From Pseudomonas sp. RIT623 (GTDB taxonomy: Bacteria > Pseudomonadota > Gammaproteobacteria > Pseudomonadales > Pseudomonadaceae): a stretch of DNA of 64,000 bases. A model generated the notes under the pieces. That model made no database searches, was not told the origin of the DNA, and saw only the letters and a program-made list of their open reading frames with translations. The DNA lies in contig NZ_SOZA01000011.1 of the NCBI RefSeq assembly GCF_004519305.1, forward strand, positions 1 to 64,000, in the 5' to 3' direction. Of the stretch, positions 1 to 9,250 are shown in pieces. The position numbers and the translations under genes were made by a program. Positions within the stretch are counted from its first letter, which is position 1, and every line of letters starts with the position of its first letter.

Positions 1-120
1 CCATGCCCGTCACCTCCCTACGCAAGGCCTGCGTTCGGCCTCCTGAAGTCGCGAAGTTACGGGCGGCGCCTGGGCTGGCGCAGCTGTCGCTCGCCGGGGT
101 TGGCGCTAGCCTCTTGATCG

Positions 121-189
121 CCAAAGCCAAAGCCAAAGCCAAAGCCAAAGCCAAAGCCAAAGCCAAAGCCAAAGCCAAAGCCAAAGCCA
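121..189. repeat. Hexanucleotide tandem repeat (CCAAAG)11
   Basis: Eleven uninterrupted copies of CCAAAG are followed by a partial CCA. The tract lies in the 316-base region before the first gene and ends 127 bases upstream of its start. Read in different frames it would give Ala-Lys, Phe-Gly or Trp-Leu dipeptide runs, but I see no convincing gene around it. The remainder of bases 1-316 holds no other feature I can support. A perfect array of this length is typical of a locus whose copy number changes by slippage. Confidence 0.95.
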
Positions 190-316
190 GCGGCTCGTAC
201 TTGCATGGCTAGTACAAAATCCATCAATACAACTATCAGCCGCTTTGGCCTCATCGCCATACAACCGTCTCATAGCCTTCCTAGCATGGCCCCCATCGCT
301 TCGATGAGGACCGGCC

Positions 317-1375
317 ATGAACAACGTCACCCCAGGCGCACAGATGAAAGTGCGTGGTATCCACAAACGCTTCGGCGCCTTCACCGCGCTCAACGACGTG
401 TCCCTCGACGTCGCCGCCGGCGAGCTGGTGTGTCTGCTCGGCCCCTCGGGCTGCGGCAAGACCACCCTGCTGCGCTGCATCGCCGGCCTCGAGCGCCAGG
501 ACCGCGGCACCCTGCACATCGGCCATCGTGACATCTCCGAACTGCCGCCCCAGGCCCGCGACTACGGCATCCTGTTCCAATCCTACGCGCTGTTCCCCAA
601 CCTCACCGTCGAGGCCAACATCGCCTACGGCCTGACCGGCGACAGCCGCGACGCCACCCGCCAGCGGGTCGCCGAAATGCTCGAACTGGTCGGCCTCTCG
701 GGCAGCGAAAAGAAATACCCCGGCCAATTGTCCGGCGGCCAGCAACAACGCGTCGCCCTGGCCCGCGCCCTGGCACCCAAACCATCGCTGCTGCTGCTCG
801 ACGAACCCATGTCGGCACTCGACGCCCGGGTGCGCGAGCACCTGTGCACCGAGCTGCGCCAACTGCAACGCCAGCTCGGCATCACCACCCTGATGGTCAC
901 CCACAACCAGGACGAAGCCATGCTGATGGCCGACCGCATCGCCGTGATGAACAACGGCCAGGTCGAGCAATACGCCACCCCCCAGGAAATCTACGACCAG
1001 CCGGCCACGCCGTTCGTCGCCGAGTTCGTTGGCCAAGGCAACTGGCTGCCGTTCCAGCGCAGCGGCGACAACCATGCCCAGGTCGGCGGCATGCACATGC
1101 GCCTGGCGAGCAACGCCGGCTGTGCCAGCAGTGGTCGGCTGTTCTGCCGCCCAGAGGCGATCACCGTCAACCCGCTGGTGCACGAGGAAAACCTGTTTCC
1201 GGCCAAAGTTCGCGAAGTCACCTTCCTCGGCAACCGCTGCCGCATGAGCTTCGAACTCATGGCCCTGCCGGGCCACGCGCTGCTCGCCGAGGTGGCGCCA
1301 GAGGCCATGCCACGTCTGGGCTCGCAGGACATCTGGGTGGCGCTGCCGCCGCAGAGCCTGCAGGTGTTTGCCTGA
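317..1375 (+). CDS. ABC transporter ATPase, 2-aminoethylphosphonate type
   Basis: This 352-residue protein is the ATP-hydrolysing subunit of an importer, acting on the cytoplasmic face of the inner membrane. Walker A is GPSGCGKTT at residues 42-50; the signature LSGGQQQR, Walker B LLLLDEP and the switch region VTHNQDEA follow. A C-terminal TOBE-like extension of about 110 residues fits the Fe3+/spermidine/phosphonate importer class. The ATG at 317 is preceded by GAGGA. It is the first gene of a three-gene operon with a fused permease and a binding protein, the layout of the putative 2-aminoethylphosphonate importers called PhnS2-T2-U2. The substrate is inferred from family resemblance; iron or polyamine cannot be excluded from sequence alone. 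Confidence 0.85.
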   Translation: MNNVTPGAQMKVRGIHKRFGAFTALNDVSLDVAAGELVCLLGPSGCGKTTLLRCIAGLERQDRGTLHIGHRDISELPPQARDYGILFQSYALFPNLTVEANIAYGLTGDSRDATRQRVAEMLELVGLSGSEKKYPGQLSGGQQQRVALARALAPKPSLLLLDEPMSALDARVREHLCTELRQLQRQLGITTLMVTHNQDEAMLMADRIAVMNNGQVEQYATPQEIYDQPATPFVAEFVGQGNWLPFQRSGDNHAQVGGMHMRLASNAGCASSGRLFCRPEAITVNPLVHEENLFPAKVREVTFLGNRCRMSFELMALPGHALLAEVAPEAMPRLGSQDIWVALPPQSLQVFA

Positions 1376-1376
1376 G

Positions 1377-3101
1377 ATGGCCGCGTCCATGACCCAGCCG
1401 CTCATCCATGCCAAGGCGGCGCCGCGCACCGGCGTCGCCCTGGGTGACCGCCTGTTCGTCGTCGGCGGCAAGGGATTGCTGTTGGCCCTGCTGGTGTTCG
1501 CGGTGCTGATGCCGCTGCTGGCGATCTTCTGGAAGGGCTTCAGTGGCGAGGCTGGCCAGGGTGGTGGGCTGCTGGCTGCCCGTGAACTGTTCGCCAGCGC
1601 GAACTTCCACTGGCTGCTGGGCAACAGCCTGTCGGTGGCCTTCACCGTCGCGGCCATCGTCGTGCCGCTGGCCTATCTATTCGCCTACGCGCTGCAACGC
1701 ACGCTGATTCCGGCCAAGGGCGTGTGGCGTGGCATCTCGCTGCTGCCGCTGCTGGCGCCGTCGATGCTGCCGGCCATCGCCCTGGTCTATCTGTTCGGCA
1801 ACCAGGGCCTGCTGCGCGGGCTGCTCAGCGACAATATCTACGGCTTCTGGGGCATCGTCCTCGGCGAGGCCATCTACACCTTTCCCCATGCCTTGATGAT
1901 CCTGCTGTCGGCGCTGTCGCTGGCCGACGCACGGCTGTTCGATGCCGCCTCGAGCATGGGCGCCGGGCCTGTCCGGGCGTTCTTCAGCATCACCTGGCCA
2001 GCTACGCGCCAGGCAGTGTTCGCCGCCTTCTGCCTGGTGTTCACCCTGACCATCACCGACTTCGGCGTGCCGGTGGTGGTGGGTGGCGATTACCAGGTAC
2101 TGGCGCTGGAAGCCTACAAGGCGGTGGTTGGCCAGCAGCAGTTTGGCCGCGGCGCGCTGATCGGCATGGTGCTGCTGGTGCCGGCGCTGCTCAGCTTTGC
2201 CGTCGATGCCTGGCTGCGCCGGCGCCAGGGCCAGGGTATGAGTGGCCGCGCCCAGGTGTTCGAGCCCAAGCCGTCGAAGCTACGCGATGGCTGCTACCTG
2301 GCCATCGTGCTGCTGGTGTGCGCGGTGCTGCTGGTGGTGATCGGCATGGCGGTGTACTCGTCGCTGGTCAAGTTCTGGCCCTACAACCTGTCGCTGTCGC
2401 TCAAGCACTACATGTTCGACGACACCGCCGGTGGCGGCTGGCTGGCCTATCGCAACAGCGTGACCATGGCCCTGTGCACTGCCTTGATCGGCAGCGTGGT
2501 GATCTTCACCGGCGCCTACCTGATGGAAAAGACATCGGGGCTGCGTCCGCTCAACCAACTGCTGCGCCTGCTCAGCTTCATTCCCATGGCGGTACCGGGC
2601 TTGGTGCTGGGCCTGGGCTACGTGTTTTTCTTCAACCTGGCCGGCAACCCGCTGCATGTGTTCTACGGCAGCATGGCGCTGCTGGTGGTGTGTACCATCG
2701 CCCACTACCTGACCACCGCGCAGGTGACCGCCACCACCGCCCTGCGCCAGCTCGACGGCGAGTTCGAAGCCGCCGCGCTGTCGCTCAAGGCGCCGCTGTA
2801 CAAGCATTTCATGCGCGTCACCGTGCCGATCTGCCTGCCGGCGCTGCTGGACATCATCCGCTACCTGTTCGTCTCGGCGATGACCACGGTGTCGGCGGCG
2901 ATCTTCCTCTACAGCCCCGACACCATCCTTGCCGCCGTCGCCGTGCTGAACATGGACGACGCCGGCAACGTCGGCGGCGCCGCGGCCATGTCCACTCTAA
3001 TCCTGCTTACCAGCGCCGCCGCTTCCCTGCTCCTTGCTGGCGCCTCACGCGGCCTGTTGCGCCGCTCCCAGGCCTGGCGCCAGCGCGCGCCGGGTCACTG
3101 A
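1377..3101 (+). CDS. ABC transporter permease (two fused permease halves), 2-aminoethylphosphonate type
   Basis: This is a 574-residue inner-membrane protein with about 12 hydrophobic segments. It contains two consecutive binding-protein-dependent permease domains (roughly residues 70-280 and 350-570), so one polypeptide can supply the whole channel. EAA-type coupling loops are visible, for example around DAASSMGAGPVRAF in the first half and EAAALSLKAPLYKHF in the second. The frame is open further upstream to a TTG at 1368, but the ATG at 1377 lies just after the ATPase stop (1373-1375) and is the more natural start; 1389 is another in-frame ATG. The fused arrangement matches the PhnU2/FbpB-like group. 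Confidence 0.85.
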   Translation: MAASMTQPLIHAKAAPRTGVALGDRLFVVGGKGLLLALLVFAVLMPLLAIFWKGFSGEAGQGGGLLAARELFASANFHWLLGNSLSVAFTVAAIVVPLAYLFAYALQRTLIPAKGVWRGISLLPLLAPSMLPAIALVYLFGNQGLLRGLLSDNIYGFWGIVLGEAIYTFPHALMILLSALSLADARLFDAASSMGAGPVRAFFSITWPATRQAVFAAFCLVFTLTITDFGVPVVVGGDYQVLALEAYKAVVGQQQFGRGALIGMVLLVPALLSFAVDAWLRRRQGQGMSGRAQVFEPKPSKLRDGCYLAIVLLVCAVLLVVIGMAVYSSLVKFWPYNLSLSLKHYMFDDTAGGGWLAYRNSVTMALCTALIGSVVIFTGAYLMEKTSGLRPLNQLLRLLSFIPMAVPGLVLGLGYVFFFNLAGNPLHVFYGSMALLVVCTIAHYLTTAQVTATTALRQLDGEFEAAALSLKAPLYKHFMRVTVPICLPALLDIIRYLFVSAMTTVSAAIFLYSPDTILAAVAVLNMDDAGNVGGAAAMSTLILLTSAAASLLLAGASRGLLRRSQAWRQRAPGH

Positions 3102-3131
3102 CCGACTGCCCATACCCATAGGAAACGCATC

Positions 3132-4154
3132 ATGTTCAAGCTCCTTGCACTTGCCGCTGCCGTATCCGCCGCCTTCACCCTGCAAGCTTCGGCCGCTACC
3201 CAGCTGACCGTCTACACCGCCCTGGAGGCCGAACAGCTCAAGAGCTACAAGCAGGCCTTCGAGAAGGCCAACCCGGATATCGAGATCAAGTGGGTACGCG
3301 ACTCCACTGGCATCATCACCGCCAAGCTGCTGGCCGAAAAAGACCGCCCGCAGGCCGACGCGGTATGGGGCTTGGCGGCTTCCAGCCTGGCCATCCTCGA
3401 CCAGAACGGCATGCTTGAAGCCTATGCACCGAAGGACCTGGGCAAGATCTCGACGAACTACCGCGACGCTGCCAACCCGCCAGCCTGGGTGGGCATGGAC
3501 GTGTGGGCCGCGACTATCTGTTTCAATACCGTGGAGGCCGAGAAGCAAGGCCTGAGCAAACCGGTGAGCTGGCAGGACCTGACCAAGCCCGAGTACAAGG
3601 GCAAGATCGTCATGCCCAACCCGGCCTCGTCCGGCACCGGCTTCCTCGACGTGAGCGCCTGGCTGCAGACCTTTGGCGAGCCGCAGGGCTGGGCCTACAT
3701 GGACGCGCTGCATCAGAACATCGGCCAGTACGTTCATTCCGGCTCCAAACCGTGCAAGCTGGCGGCGGCGGGCGAGTTCCCGATCGGGATTTCGTTCGAA
3801 TACCCGGCGGTGCAGCTCAAGCGCCAGGGTGCGCCATTGGACATCGTGCTGCCGAAGGAGGGCCTGGGCTGGGAGATCGAAGCCACGGCGCTGATCAAAG
3901 GCTCGCCCAAGACCGACGCGGCCAAGCGCCTGGCTGACTTCTCGGCCAGCCCGGCGGCGATGGAACTGTACAAGGAGAACTTCGCCGTACTTGCCGCCCC
4001 GGGGATCGCCAAGCCGCAGACCGAGCTACCGGCCGATTACGAGCAGCGCCTGATCAAGAACGACTTCGCCTGGGCCTCGAAAAACCGTGACCAGATCCTC
4101 AGCGAATGGCGCAAGCGCTATGACGGCAAGTCGGAGCAAGTCGCGCAGCAGTAG
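3132..4154 (+). CDS. Periplasmic binding protein of the ABC importer, 2-aminoethylphosphonate type
   Basis: This 340-residue secreted protein captures substrate in the periplasm and delivers it to the permease just upstream. A Sec signal peptide is clear (positively charged start, hydrophobic core, cleavage near QASAAT, about residues 18-24). The mature part begins with LTVYTALEAEQL, the opening strand of the iron/phosphonate type-2 binding-protein fold. A ribosome site AGGAAA precedes the ATG. The 30-base gap to the permease implies one transcript. The length agrees with the PhnS2 group. An Fe3+-binding FbpA/AfuA-like role is the main alternative. No phosphonate breakdown genes lie in this window. 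Confidence 0.82.
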   Translation: MFKLLALAAAVSAAFTLQASAATQLTVYTALEAEQLKSYKQAFEKANPDIEIKWVRDSTGIITAKLLAEKDRPQADAVWGLAASSLAILDQNGMLEAYAPKDLGKISTNYRDAANPPAWVGMDVWAATICFNTVEAEKQGLSKPVSWQDLTKPEYKGKIVMPNPASSGTGFLDVSAWLQTFGEPQGWAYMDALHQNIGQYVHSGSKPCKLAAAGEFPIGISFEYPAVQLKRQGAPLDIVLPKEGLGWEIEATALIKGSPKTDAAKRLADFSASPAAMELYKENFAVLAAPGIAKPQTELPADYEQRLIKNDFAWASKNRDQILSEWRKRYDGKSEQVAQQ

Positions 4155-4165
4155 GCCGCGGCCTC

Positions 4166-4221
4166 GTTCGCCGGCAAGCCGGCTCCTACCGGTCGCTGTA
4201 GGAGCCGGCTTGCCGGCGAAC
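4166..4221. repeat. REP inverted pair
   Basis: Two copies of the P. putida-type REP face each other: GTTCGCCGGCAAGCCGGCTC at 4166 and its inverse ending at 4221. They lie between the convergent binding-protein gene and the DUF3482 gene and may also act as a transcription end for both. Confidence 0.85.
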
Positions 4222-4310
4222 ATTCCGTGCATCAGGAGCATGCCAGTGCTCTGCGACGGCGAGGACATGGGCGGCGATGGCGTGGTCAGCCACGAACGCA
4301 TTGGCGCCGT

Positions 4311-5675
4311 CTACAGCTCCTCTACCAGGGCATCCAACTGCTCCTGGCGCTCGGCCTGGTTGACCTTGGCCCCGGGATTGAGCGTCGACCATTGCGGATG
4401 CGCTCTCGCCTTGCTCAGCGCCTCCGGCAGCTTGCCCTCGCGCCATGCCTTCTCGTCCGGTGCTTTCAGGCGAATGCTGTCCTGCGCCGCATGCCCACGC
4501 CCCTCCAACGCTACCATCAGTTGCTGCTGACGTAGCGCCAGCAAGCGCAACACCGTGTCGTCCACGGTCAGCTCACGTTGCCCCTTGAGCTTGCCCATCA
4601 GCCGCGATCCATAGTTGCGCGCGGTCTGCAGCGCACCGCCGGCAATCGCCCCGGCCAGGGCGGCGGCGCCGAGGGTCAGGCCGCCCACCAGCAGGTCCAC
4701 CCCCGCGCCCGCCGCCGCGCCTGCGGCCACGCCGCCGCCCAGGCGCACGCCCAGCAGCTTCAAGGTCTCGGGGTTGAACAGGTCATCGCCCCAGCGGCCA
4801 TCGAGCAATGGCAGGTCACCGGCGTTGGCATCCTCGCGGCGGAAGGCATAGAGCTTGAGCAGCGCCTCGACGCAGCGCTGCTCGCGCTGGCGCACATCGT
4901 GGCGCAGGGCCGCGATGGCCTGGGCCTCGGCGGCAGGTTCGGCGACGACGCCGCGCCGGCAGGCGGCGCAGTCGAGCAGCAATTCGGCGATCAGGCGCTT
5001 GCCGCTGTGCCGGCGGGCCAGGCGCTGGGCCTGCTGGTCGTCGATCAGCCGGCGCAGGGCTGGGCCGGCATCCTCCAGCAGCAGCGCCAGGCTTTCATAG
5101 AGGCGGCGCTCGCCATCCTCGGGCGGCGCCACGCTGTCGAACCGCACCAGTGCGTGCAGGCCCAGGCGAGCCAGGGCCTCGCGCCATTCCGGCTCGCGAT
5201 GCTGCGGGCTGGCGACGAAGTTGAGCACCGGCAGCAGCGGTTTGCCACAGCCGGCCAGTACCTCCAGTTCGTCGCGGTACTTGGCTAGCACCGGTTCCCG
5301 GGCGTCGATCACGTACAGGCCGGCGTTGCTCGCCAGCAACTGGCGCAACACCTTGGCCTCCTGCTCGAAACGCTGGCGCGCTTCGCTGCCCTGGAGAAAA
5401 CGCTCCAGGCGGGCCGGGCCGTCCAGGCGCTCGCCCGGGCGTTCCAGGCGTTCGAGGTAGTCGAGCAGGGCGATGGCGTCTTCCAGGCCGGGTGTGTCGT
5501 ACAGCTCCAGCAGCGGCTCGCCATCCACCGACAGGCGTGCGCCTTCGACATGGCGGGTGGTGCTGGGGCGGTGCGAGACCTCGCCGAAACCGACATCGCG
5601 GGTCAGGGTGCGTAGTAGCGAAGTCTTGCCGACGTTGGTGTGGCCGACCACCGCCAGTTTCAGTGGCTCAGTCAT
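4311..5675 (-). CDS. GTPase with C-terminal DUF3482 domain
   Basis: This 454-residue protein has an N-terminal Era-like G domain: P-loop GHTNVGKTS at residues 11-19 and a G3 motif DTPG around residue 60. The DUF3482 part follows, with a glycine/alanine-rich hydrophobic stretch near residue 320 that could insert into or lie on a membrane. Its ATG overlaps the end of the DUF2868 gene by 8 bases, so the two are translated as a unit. DUF2868 and DUF3482 proteins are recurrent neighbours in Pseudomonas and relatives, suggesting a membrane-linked GTPase module. The cellular role is unknown and I assign none. Confidence 0.85.
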   Translation of the reverse strand: MTEPLKLAVVGHTNVGKTSLLRTLTRDVGFGEVSHRPSTTRHVEGARLSVDGEPLLELYDTPGLEDAIALLDYLERLERPGERLDGPARLERFLQGSEARQRFEQEAKVLRQLLASNAGLYVIDAREPVLAKYRDELEVLAGCGKPLLPVLNFVASPQHREPEWREALARLGLHALVRFDSVAPPEDGERRLYESLALLLEDAGPALRRLIDDQQAQRLARRHSGKRLIAELLLDCAACRRGVVAEPAAEAQAIAALRHDVRQREQRCVEALLKLYAFRREDANAGDLPLLDGRWGDDLFNPETLKLLGVRLGGGVAAGAAAGAGVDLLVGGLTLGAAALAGAIAGGALQTARNYGSRLMGKLKGQRELTVDDTVLRLLALRQQQLMVALEGRGHAAQDSIRLKAPDEKAWREGKLPEALSKARAHPQWSTLNPGAKVNQAERQEQLDALVEEL

Positions 5676-7059
5676 GGCCTTGCTCCAGCCAGGTCAGGGG
5701 GAAGGTGTCGGCGTAGGGCAGGCCCAGGCGTTCCAGCGCATCGTGCCAGTCGCCCAGGCGCGCGGCGTCCAGCGCCTCGCCGGGTTGTGCCTGGAGCAGC
5801 CAGATCCGCGTTGCGCCGGCGTTGCGCGCCAGTTCGGCGAGCAGCGCCAGGCTGCCGCGGTCCGGCGAACGGCGTGGATCGCAGGCGATGGTCAGGCGTG
5901 CCGGGGGGAAGCGGCTGAGTTGTTCCAGCAACTTGTTGCGCGATTCGCGGCTGTCGAGCACGCCGGCATCGGTCACGCCCTTGGGCAGTGCGGGTGGCCA
6001 GGGGCGCTGGTCGTCCAGCTCCAGGCCGACCAGCAGGGCACCGCTGCTGCCGCTTTCCAGCTGCCCGGCCGCGAAGCGTGGCAGTGCCTCGGGCGCGGCG
6101 TCCTGCACGCCGATCCGCTCGCTGCGTGGCATCAGGCCTTCGCGCAGTTGCGCGTAACCGGGCAGGTTGAGGTCCAGGGCCAGGCGCGCGCGGCCCTGGC
6201 GCCAGCGCCACAGGCACAACGCGGCCAGCACCAGGCGCGGCAGCAGGCCGTAGACCAGCACCACGCCGAGCAGCCAGCTGGCCCAGGCCTGGCGTGCCAG
6301 GTCGAGGGCCGGCAGGCTGTCGCCGCTGGCGCGGATCATCGCGGCGTCCGGCACGTTGAAACCGAGCAGCGCGGGCAGGGCGCCCAGGGCCTGGGTCAGG
6401 CGAATGAAGGGTTCGGCGGCCAGTAGCGTGGTTTCCCAGACGAAGCCATAGCGCCGCGTCGCCAGCAGCGCCAGGAGCATGCCCAGGGCGCTGAGCATCG
6501 CCAGCAGCCACAGACCATGCACCAACAGGCCGAGCAGCCAGCGGTTCAGGCGCTGGCGCTGCAGCAACACCAGCAGCGCCGGGGCCAGTTGCGCGGCCTT
6601 GGCGTCGCGGGCGAAGCGCTCGCTCAGCCATAGCCACAAGCGTCCCAGCGCCGCGCCTTGATCGCCCGCGAAGCAGAAGCCCAGCGCCCAGCCGATCAGC
6701 AACAGCAGGTTGACCCCGAGCAGGCTGCCCAGGGCCCAGAACACGTTGACCGGGCGCTGGCCGTCGCCCAAGGCCGCCATGCCGAGGCCGGCGCCGCTGA
6801 ATCCGGCAAACAGCAGCAGGGCCAGCAGCGCCAGGCGCGCGCCCTGCTTCCAGTGGTGCAGCGCCGTGGTCATGCCGTCGCGCTCGGCCAGCCACAGGGC
6901 GCGGGTTTCGATACGCGTTGCCAGGTCGCCGCCTTGCTGGCGGGCACGGCGGTTGGCCTCCTGGTCTTCCAGGGGCCCGGCGTGTTCCTCGCGCAGGCGC
7001 ACCGCTTCGGTGAGCCAGCGCTTGTCGAGTGGCGTCAGTGCGGTCACAAGCTCTTCCAT
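5668..7059 (-). CDS. DUF2868 domain membrane protein
   Basis: This 463-residue inner-membrane protein has two hydrophobic segments around residues 85-105 and 115-140 and two more near residues 190-215 and 280-300, separated by a long soluble region. The C-terminal third resembles an alpha/beta domain. The frame extends to a GTG at 7089, but the ATG at 7059 gives the natural opening MEELVTAL. It is the first gene of a two-gene unit, and its last 8 bases overlap the GTPase start. The partnership suggests that this protein forms the membrane platform for the GTPase; that is inference. The gene is divergent from folA across 54 bases. Confidence 0.8.
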   Translation of the reverse strand: MEELVTALTPLDKRWLTEAVRLREEHAGPLEDQEANRRARQQGGDLATRIETRALWLAERDGMTTALHHWKQGARLALLALLLFAGFSGAGLGMAALGDGQRPVNVFWALGSLLGVNLLLLIGWALGFCFAGDQGAALGRLWLWLSERFARDAKAAQLAPALLVLLQRQRLNRWLLGLLVHGLWLLAMLSALGMLLALLATRRYGFVWETTLLAAEPFIRLTQALGALPALLGFNVPDAAMIRASGDSLPALDLARQAWASWLLGVVLVYGLLPRLVLAALCLWRWRQGRARLALDLNLPGYAQLREGLMPRSERIGVQDAAPEALPRFAAGQLESGSSGALLVGLELDDQRPWPPALPKGVTDAGVLDSRESRNKLLEQLSRFPPARLTIACDPRRSPDRGSLALLAELARNAGATRIWLLQAQPGEALDAARLGDWHDALERLGLPYADTFPLTWLEQGHD

Positions 7060-7113
7060 TGCACAGGTCAGGGCGCAAGCATAACCCACGTGCCCGATGC
7101 TATCCTCGCCGGC

Positions 7114-7629
7114 ATGAATACATCACTCCCCCTCAGCCTGATCGCGGCGCTCGCCGAGAACCGTGTGATCGGCATCGATAACTCCATGCCCTGGCACTTG
7201 CCGGGGGACTTCAAGTACTTCAAGGCCACCACCCTGGGCAAGCCGATCATCATGGGGCGCAAGACCTGGGACTCGCTGGGCCGGCCACTGCCGGGGCGCT
7301 TGAATATCGTGGTCAGCCGCCAACCGGGGCTGCAGCTCGAAGGCGCCGAGGTGTTCGCCTCGCTGGAGCAGGCGCTGGTACGCGCCGAGCAGTGGGCGCG
7401 GGAGCAGGGTGTCGATGAGCTGATGCTGATCGGTGGCGCGCAGTTGTATGCGCAGGCGCTGGAGAAGGGGCTGGTGAGCCGGATGTACCTGACCCGGGTC
7501 GAGCTGTCGCCGCAGGGGGATGCCTGGTTCCCCGCAGTCGACGACAGCCAGTGGCACCTGGCCTCGAGCGCGGCTCAGGCTGAAGAGGGTAAGCCTGCCT
7601 ATCACTTCGAGGTGTGGGACAAGGCTTGA
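7114..7629 (+). CDS. folA: Dihydrofolate reductase
   Basis: This 171-residue cytosolic enzyme reduces dihydrofolate to tetrahydrofolate with NADPH, supplying thymidylate, purine and methionine synthesis. Diagnostic parts are SLIAALAENRVIGIDNSMPW at the start, the folate loop with PWHLPGDFKYFK, IIMGRKTWDS for NADPH binding, and the later strand ELMLIGGAQLYAQAL. The ATG at 7114 was chosen because it gives the family's normal N-terminus; an open frame continues upstream but only as antisense to the DUF2868 gene. Length is normal for bacterial DHFR. Confidence 0.97.
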   Translation: MNTSLPLSLIAALAENRVIGIDNSMPWHLPGDFKYFKATTLGKPIIMGRKTWDSLGRPLPGRLNIVVSRQPGLQLEGAEVFASLEQALVRAEQWAREQGVDELMLIGGAQLYAQALEKGLVSRMYLTRVELSPQGDAWFPAVDDSQWHLASSAAQAEEGKPAYHFEVWDKA

Positions 7630-7708
7630 GATTGCTGGGGCTGCTGCGCAGCCCTCTCGCGACACAAGGCCGCTCCTGCAGGGAATAATCGGCGCGGCGC
7701 GATTAGAT

Positions 7709-7733
7709 GTAGGAGCCGGCTTTGCCGGCGAAT
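7709..7733. repeat. Single REP element
   Basis: One copy of the REP word (GTAGGAGCCGGCTTTGCCGG with flanks) carries an extra T in the core. It sits between the convergent folA and cystine-transporter genes. A degraded relative (CAAGGCCGCTCCTGCAGG) lies at about 7664-7681. Confidence 0.75.
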
Positions 7734-7739
7734 GCGGCC

Positions 7740-9131
7740 TCAGGAGTGGTTCAACTCGGCATGCTCATCGTCGCCCAGCACCTGCTGGTCGGTCTGCTTG
7801 AGCAACTGGCTGGTGACCACGCCGGCGGTCATCGACCCATTCACGTTCAGCGCCGTGCGGCCCATGTCGATCAGCGGTTCCACCGAGATCAGCAACGCCA
7901 CCAGCTCCACCGGCAGACCCATGGCTGGTAGCACGATCAGCGCGGCGAAGGTTGCGCCGCCGCCGACCCCGGCGACACCCGCCGAGCTCAGGGTGACGAT
8001 GGCCACCAGGGTGGCGATCCACAGCGGGTCGAAGGTATCGATGCCCACCGCCGGGGCGACCATCACCGCCAGCATCGCCGGGTACAGGCCGGCGCAGCCG
8101 TTCTGGCCGATGGTGGCGCCGAACGAGGCGCTGAAGCTGGCGATCGACTGCGGCACGCCCAGGCGCCGGGTCTGTGCCTCGATGCTCAGCGGAATGCTGG
8201 CGGCGCTGGAGCGGCTGGTGAAGGCGAAGGTCAGCACTGGCCAGACCTTGCGCAGGAAGCGCAGCGGGCTGACGCCGGTCAGCGCCAGAATCACCCCGTG
8301 CACCACGAACATCAGGCCCAGGCCGATGTACGAGACCACCACGAAGCTGCCCAGCTTGAGGATGTCCTCGAGGTTGGAGCTGGCCACCACCTTGGCCATC
8401 AGTGCCAGCACGCCATAGGGGGTGAGCTTCATCACCAGGCGCACCAGGCGCATCACCCAGGCCTGCAACACGTCGATGGCCGACAGGGCGCGCTCGCCTT
8501 TGTCCTTGTCATCCTTGATCAGTTGCAGCGCGGCAAGGCCGAGGAACACGGCGAAGATCACCACGCTGATGATCGAGGTCGGCTTGGCCCGGGCCAGGTC
8601 GCCCACTGGGTTGCTGGGGATGAACGACAGCAGCAGTTGCGGAATGTTGAGGTCGGCGACCTTGCCCGCGTAGTCGTTGTGGATGGCTTGCAGGCGCGCG
8701 CTTTCCTGGACGCCGGCCACCAGGCCCTCGGCGCTTAGGCCGAACAGGTTGGTCAGGGCGATGCCGATCAGCGCGGCGATGGCGGTGGTCAGCAGCAGGG
8801 TGCCAATGCTCAGCACGCTGATCCGGCCCAGTGACGAGGCGTTGTGCAGACGGGTCACGGCGCTGAGGATCGAGGCGAAGATCAGTGGCATGACGATCAT
8901 CTGCAACAGCCCGACGTAGCCGTTGCCGACCAGGTCGAGCCAGGCGATGGTGGCCTTGAGCACTGGGTGGCCCGCGCCGTACAGCGTGTGCAGGACCAGG
9001 CCGAAGAGCACGCCCAGCACCAGGCCGAGCAGGACCTTTTTAGCCAGGCTCCAGTCGGTGCGGCGGGTTTGCGCCAAGCCCAGCAGCAGGGCCAGGAACG
9101 CCAGCAGGTTGAGTGACAGGGGCAGGTTCAT
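7740..9131 (-). CDS. tcyP: L-cystine / dicarboxylate-cation symporter family transporter, TcyP-like
   Basis: This 463-residue inner-membrane symporter of the DAACS (glutamate-transporter fold) family has about eight membrane helices and two re-entrant loops. The serine-rich hairpin [13 protein letters not shown] and the following [11 protein letters not shown] and GGGATFAAL segments are the ion and substrate-binding regions. Length and overall sequence resemble the TcyP/YdjN cystine carriers more than the C4-dicarboxylate DctA carriers. The frame opens at 9161, but the ATG at 9131 gives the hydrophobic N-terminus [13 protein letters not shown]. It is divergent from the pchP gene across 244 bases. 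Substrate assignment is by family. Confidence 0.82.
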   Translation of the reverse strand: MNLPLSLNLLAFLALLLGLAQTRRTDWSLAKKVLLGLVLGVLFGLVLHTLYGAGHPVLKATIAWLDLVGNGYVGLLQMIVMPLIFASILSAVTRLHNASSLGRISVLSIGTLLLTTAIAALIGIALTNLFGLSAEGLVAGVQESARLQAIHNDYAGKVADLNIPQLLLSFIPSNPVGDLARAKPTSIISVVIFAVFLGLAALQLIKDDKDKGERALSAIDVLQAWVMRLVRLVMKLTPYGVLALMAKVVASSNLEDILKLGSFVVVSYIGLGLMFVVHGVILALTGVSPLRFLRKVWPVLTFAFTSRSSAASIPLSIEAQTRRLGVPQSIASFSASFGATIGQNGCAGLYPAMLAVMVAPAVGIDTFDPLWIATLVAIVTLSSAGVAGVGGGATFAALIVLPAMGLPVELVALLISVEPLIDMGRTALNVNGSMTAGVVTSQLLKQTDQQVLGDDEHAELNHS

Positions 9132-9250
9132 TGAAGCTCCAGTTGAAGGCGGAAGAGGCATCGCCTCTGTGAGCGATTACGAACGGAAATGCTAACAGCC
9201 TGAAAACAAACGAATTTATACCCAAAAGTAATTTACATAGTCGTTTATGG

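Noticed and set aside
121..189. CRISPR-like repeat array
   Set aside because: The unit is 6 bases with no spacers; it is a simple tandem repeat.
3..212. A 69-codon plus-strand frame ending in an Ala-Lys run across the hexamer repeat
   Set aside because: The repeat creates open frames in several phases on both strands; no ribosome site or recognisable domain supports this one as a gene.
281..1657. A 458-codon minus-strand frame opposite the ABC ATPase
   Set aside because: Antisense to a clear ATPase with Walker motifs; no conserved features.
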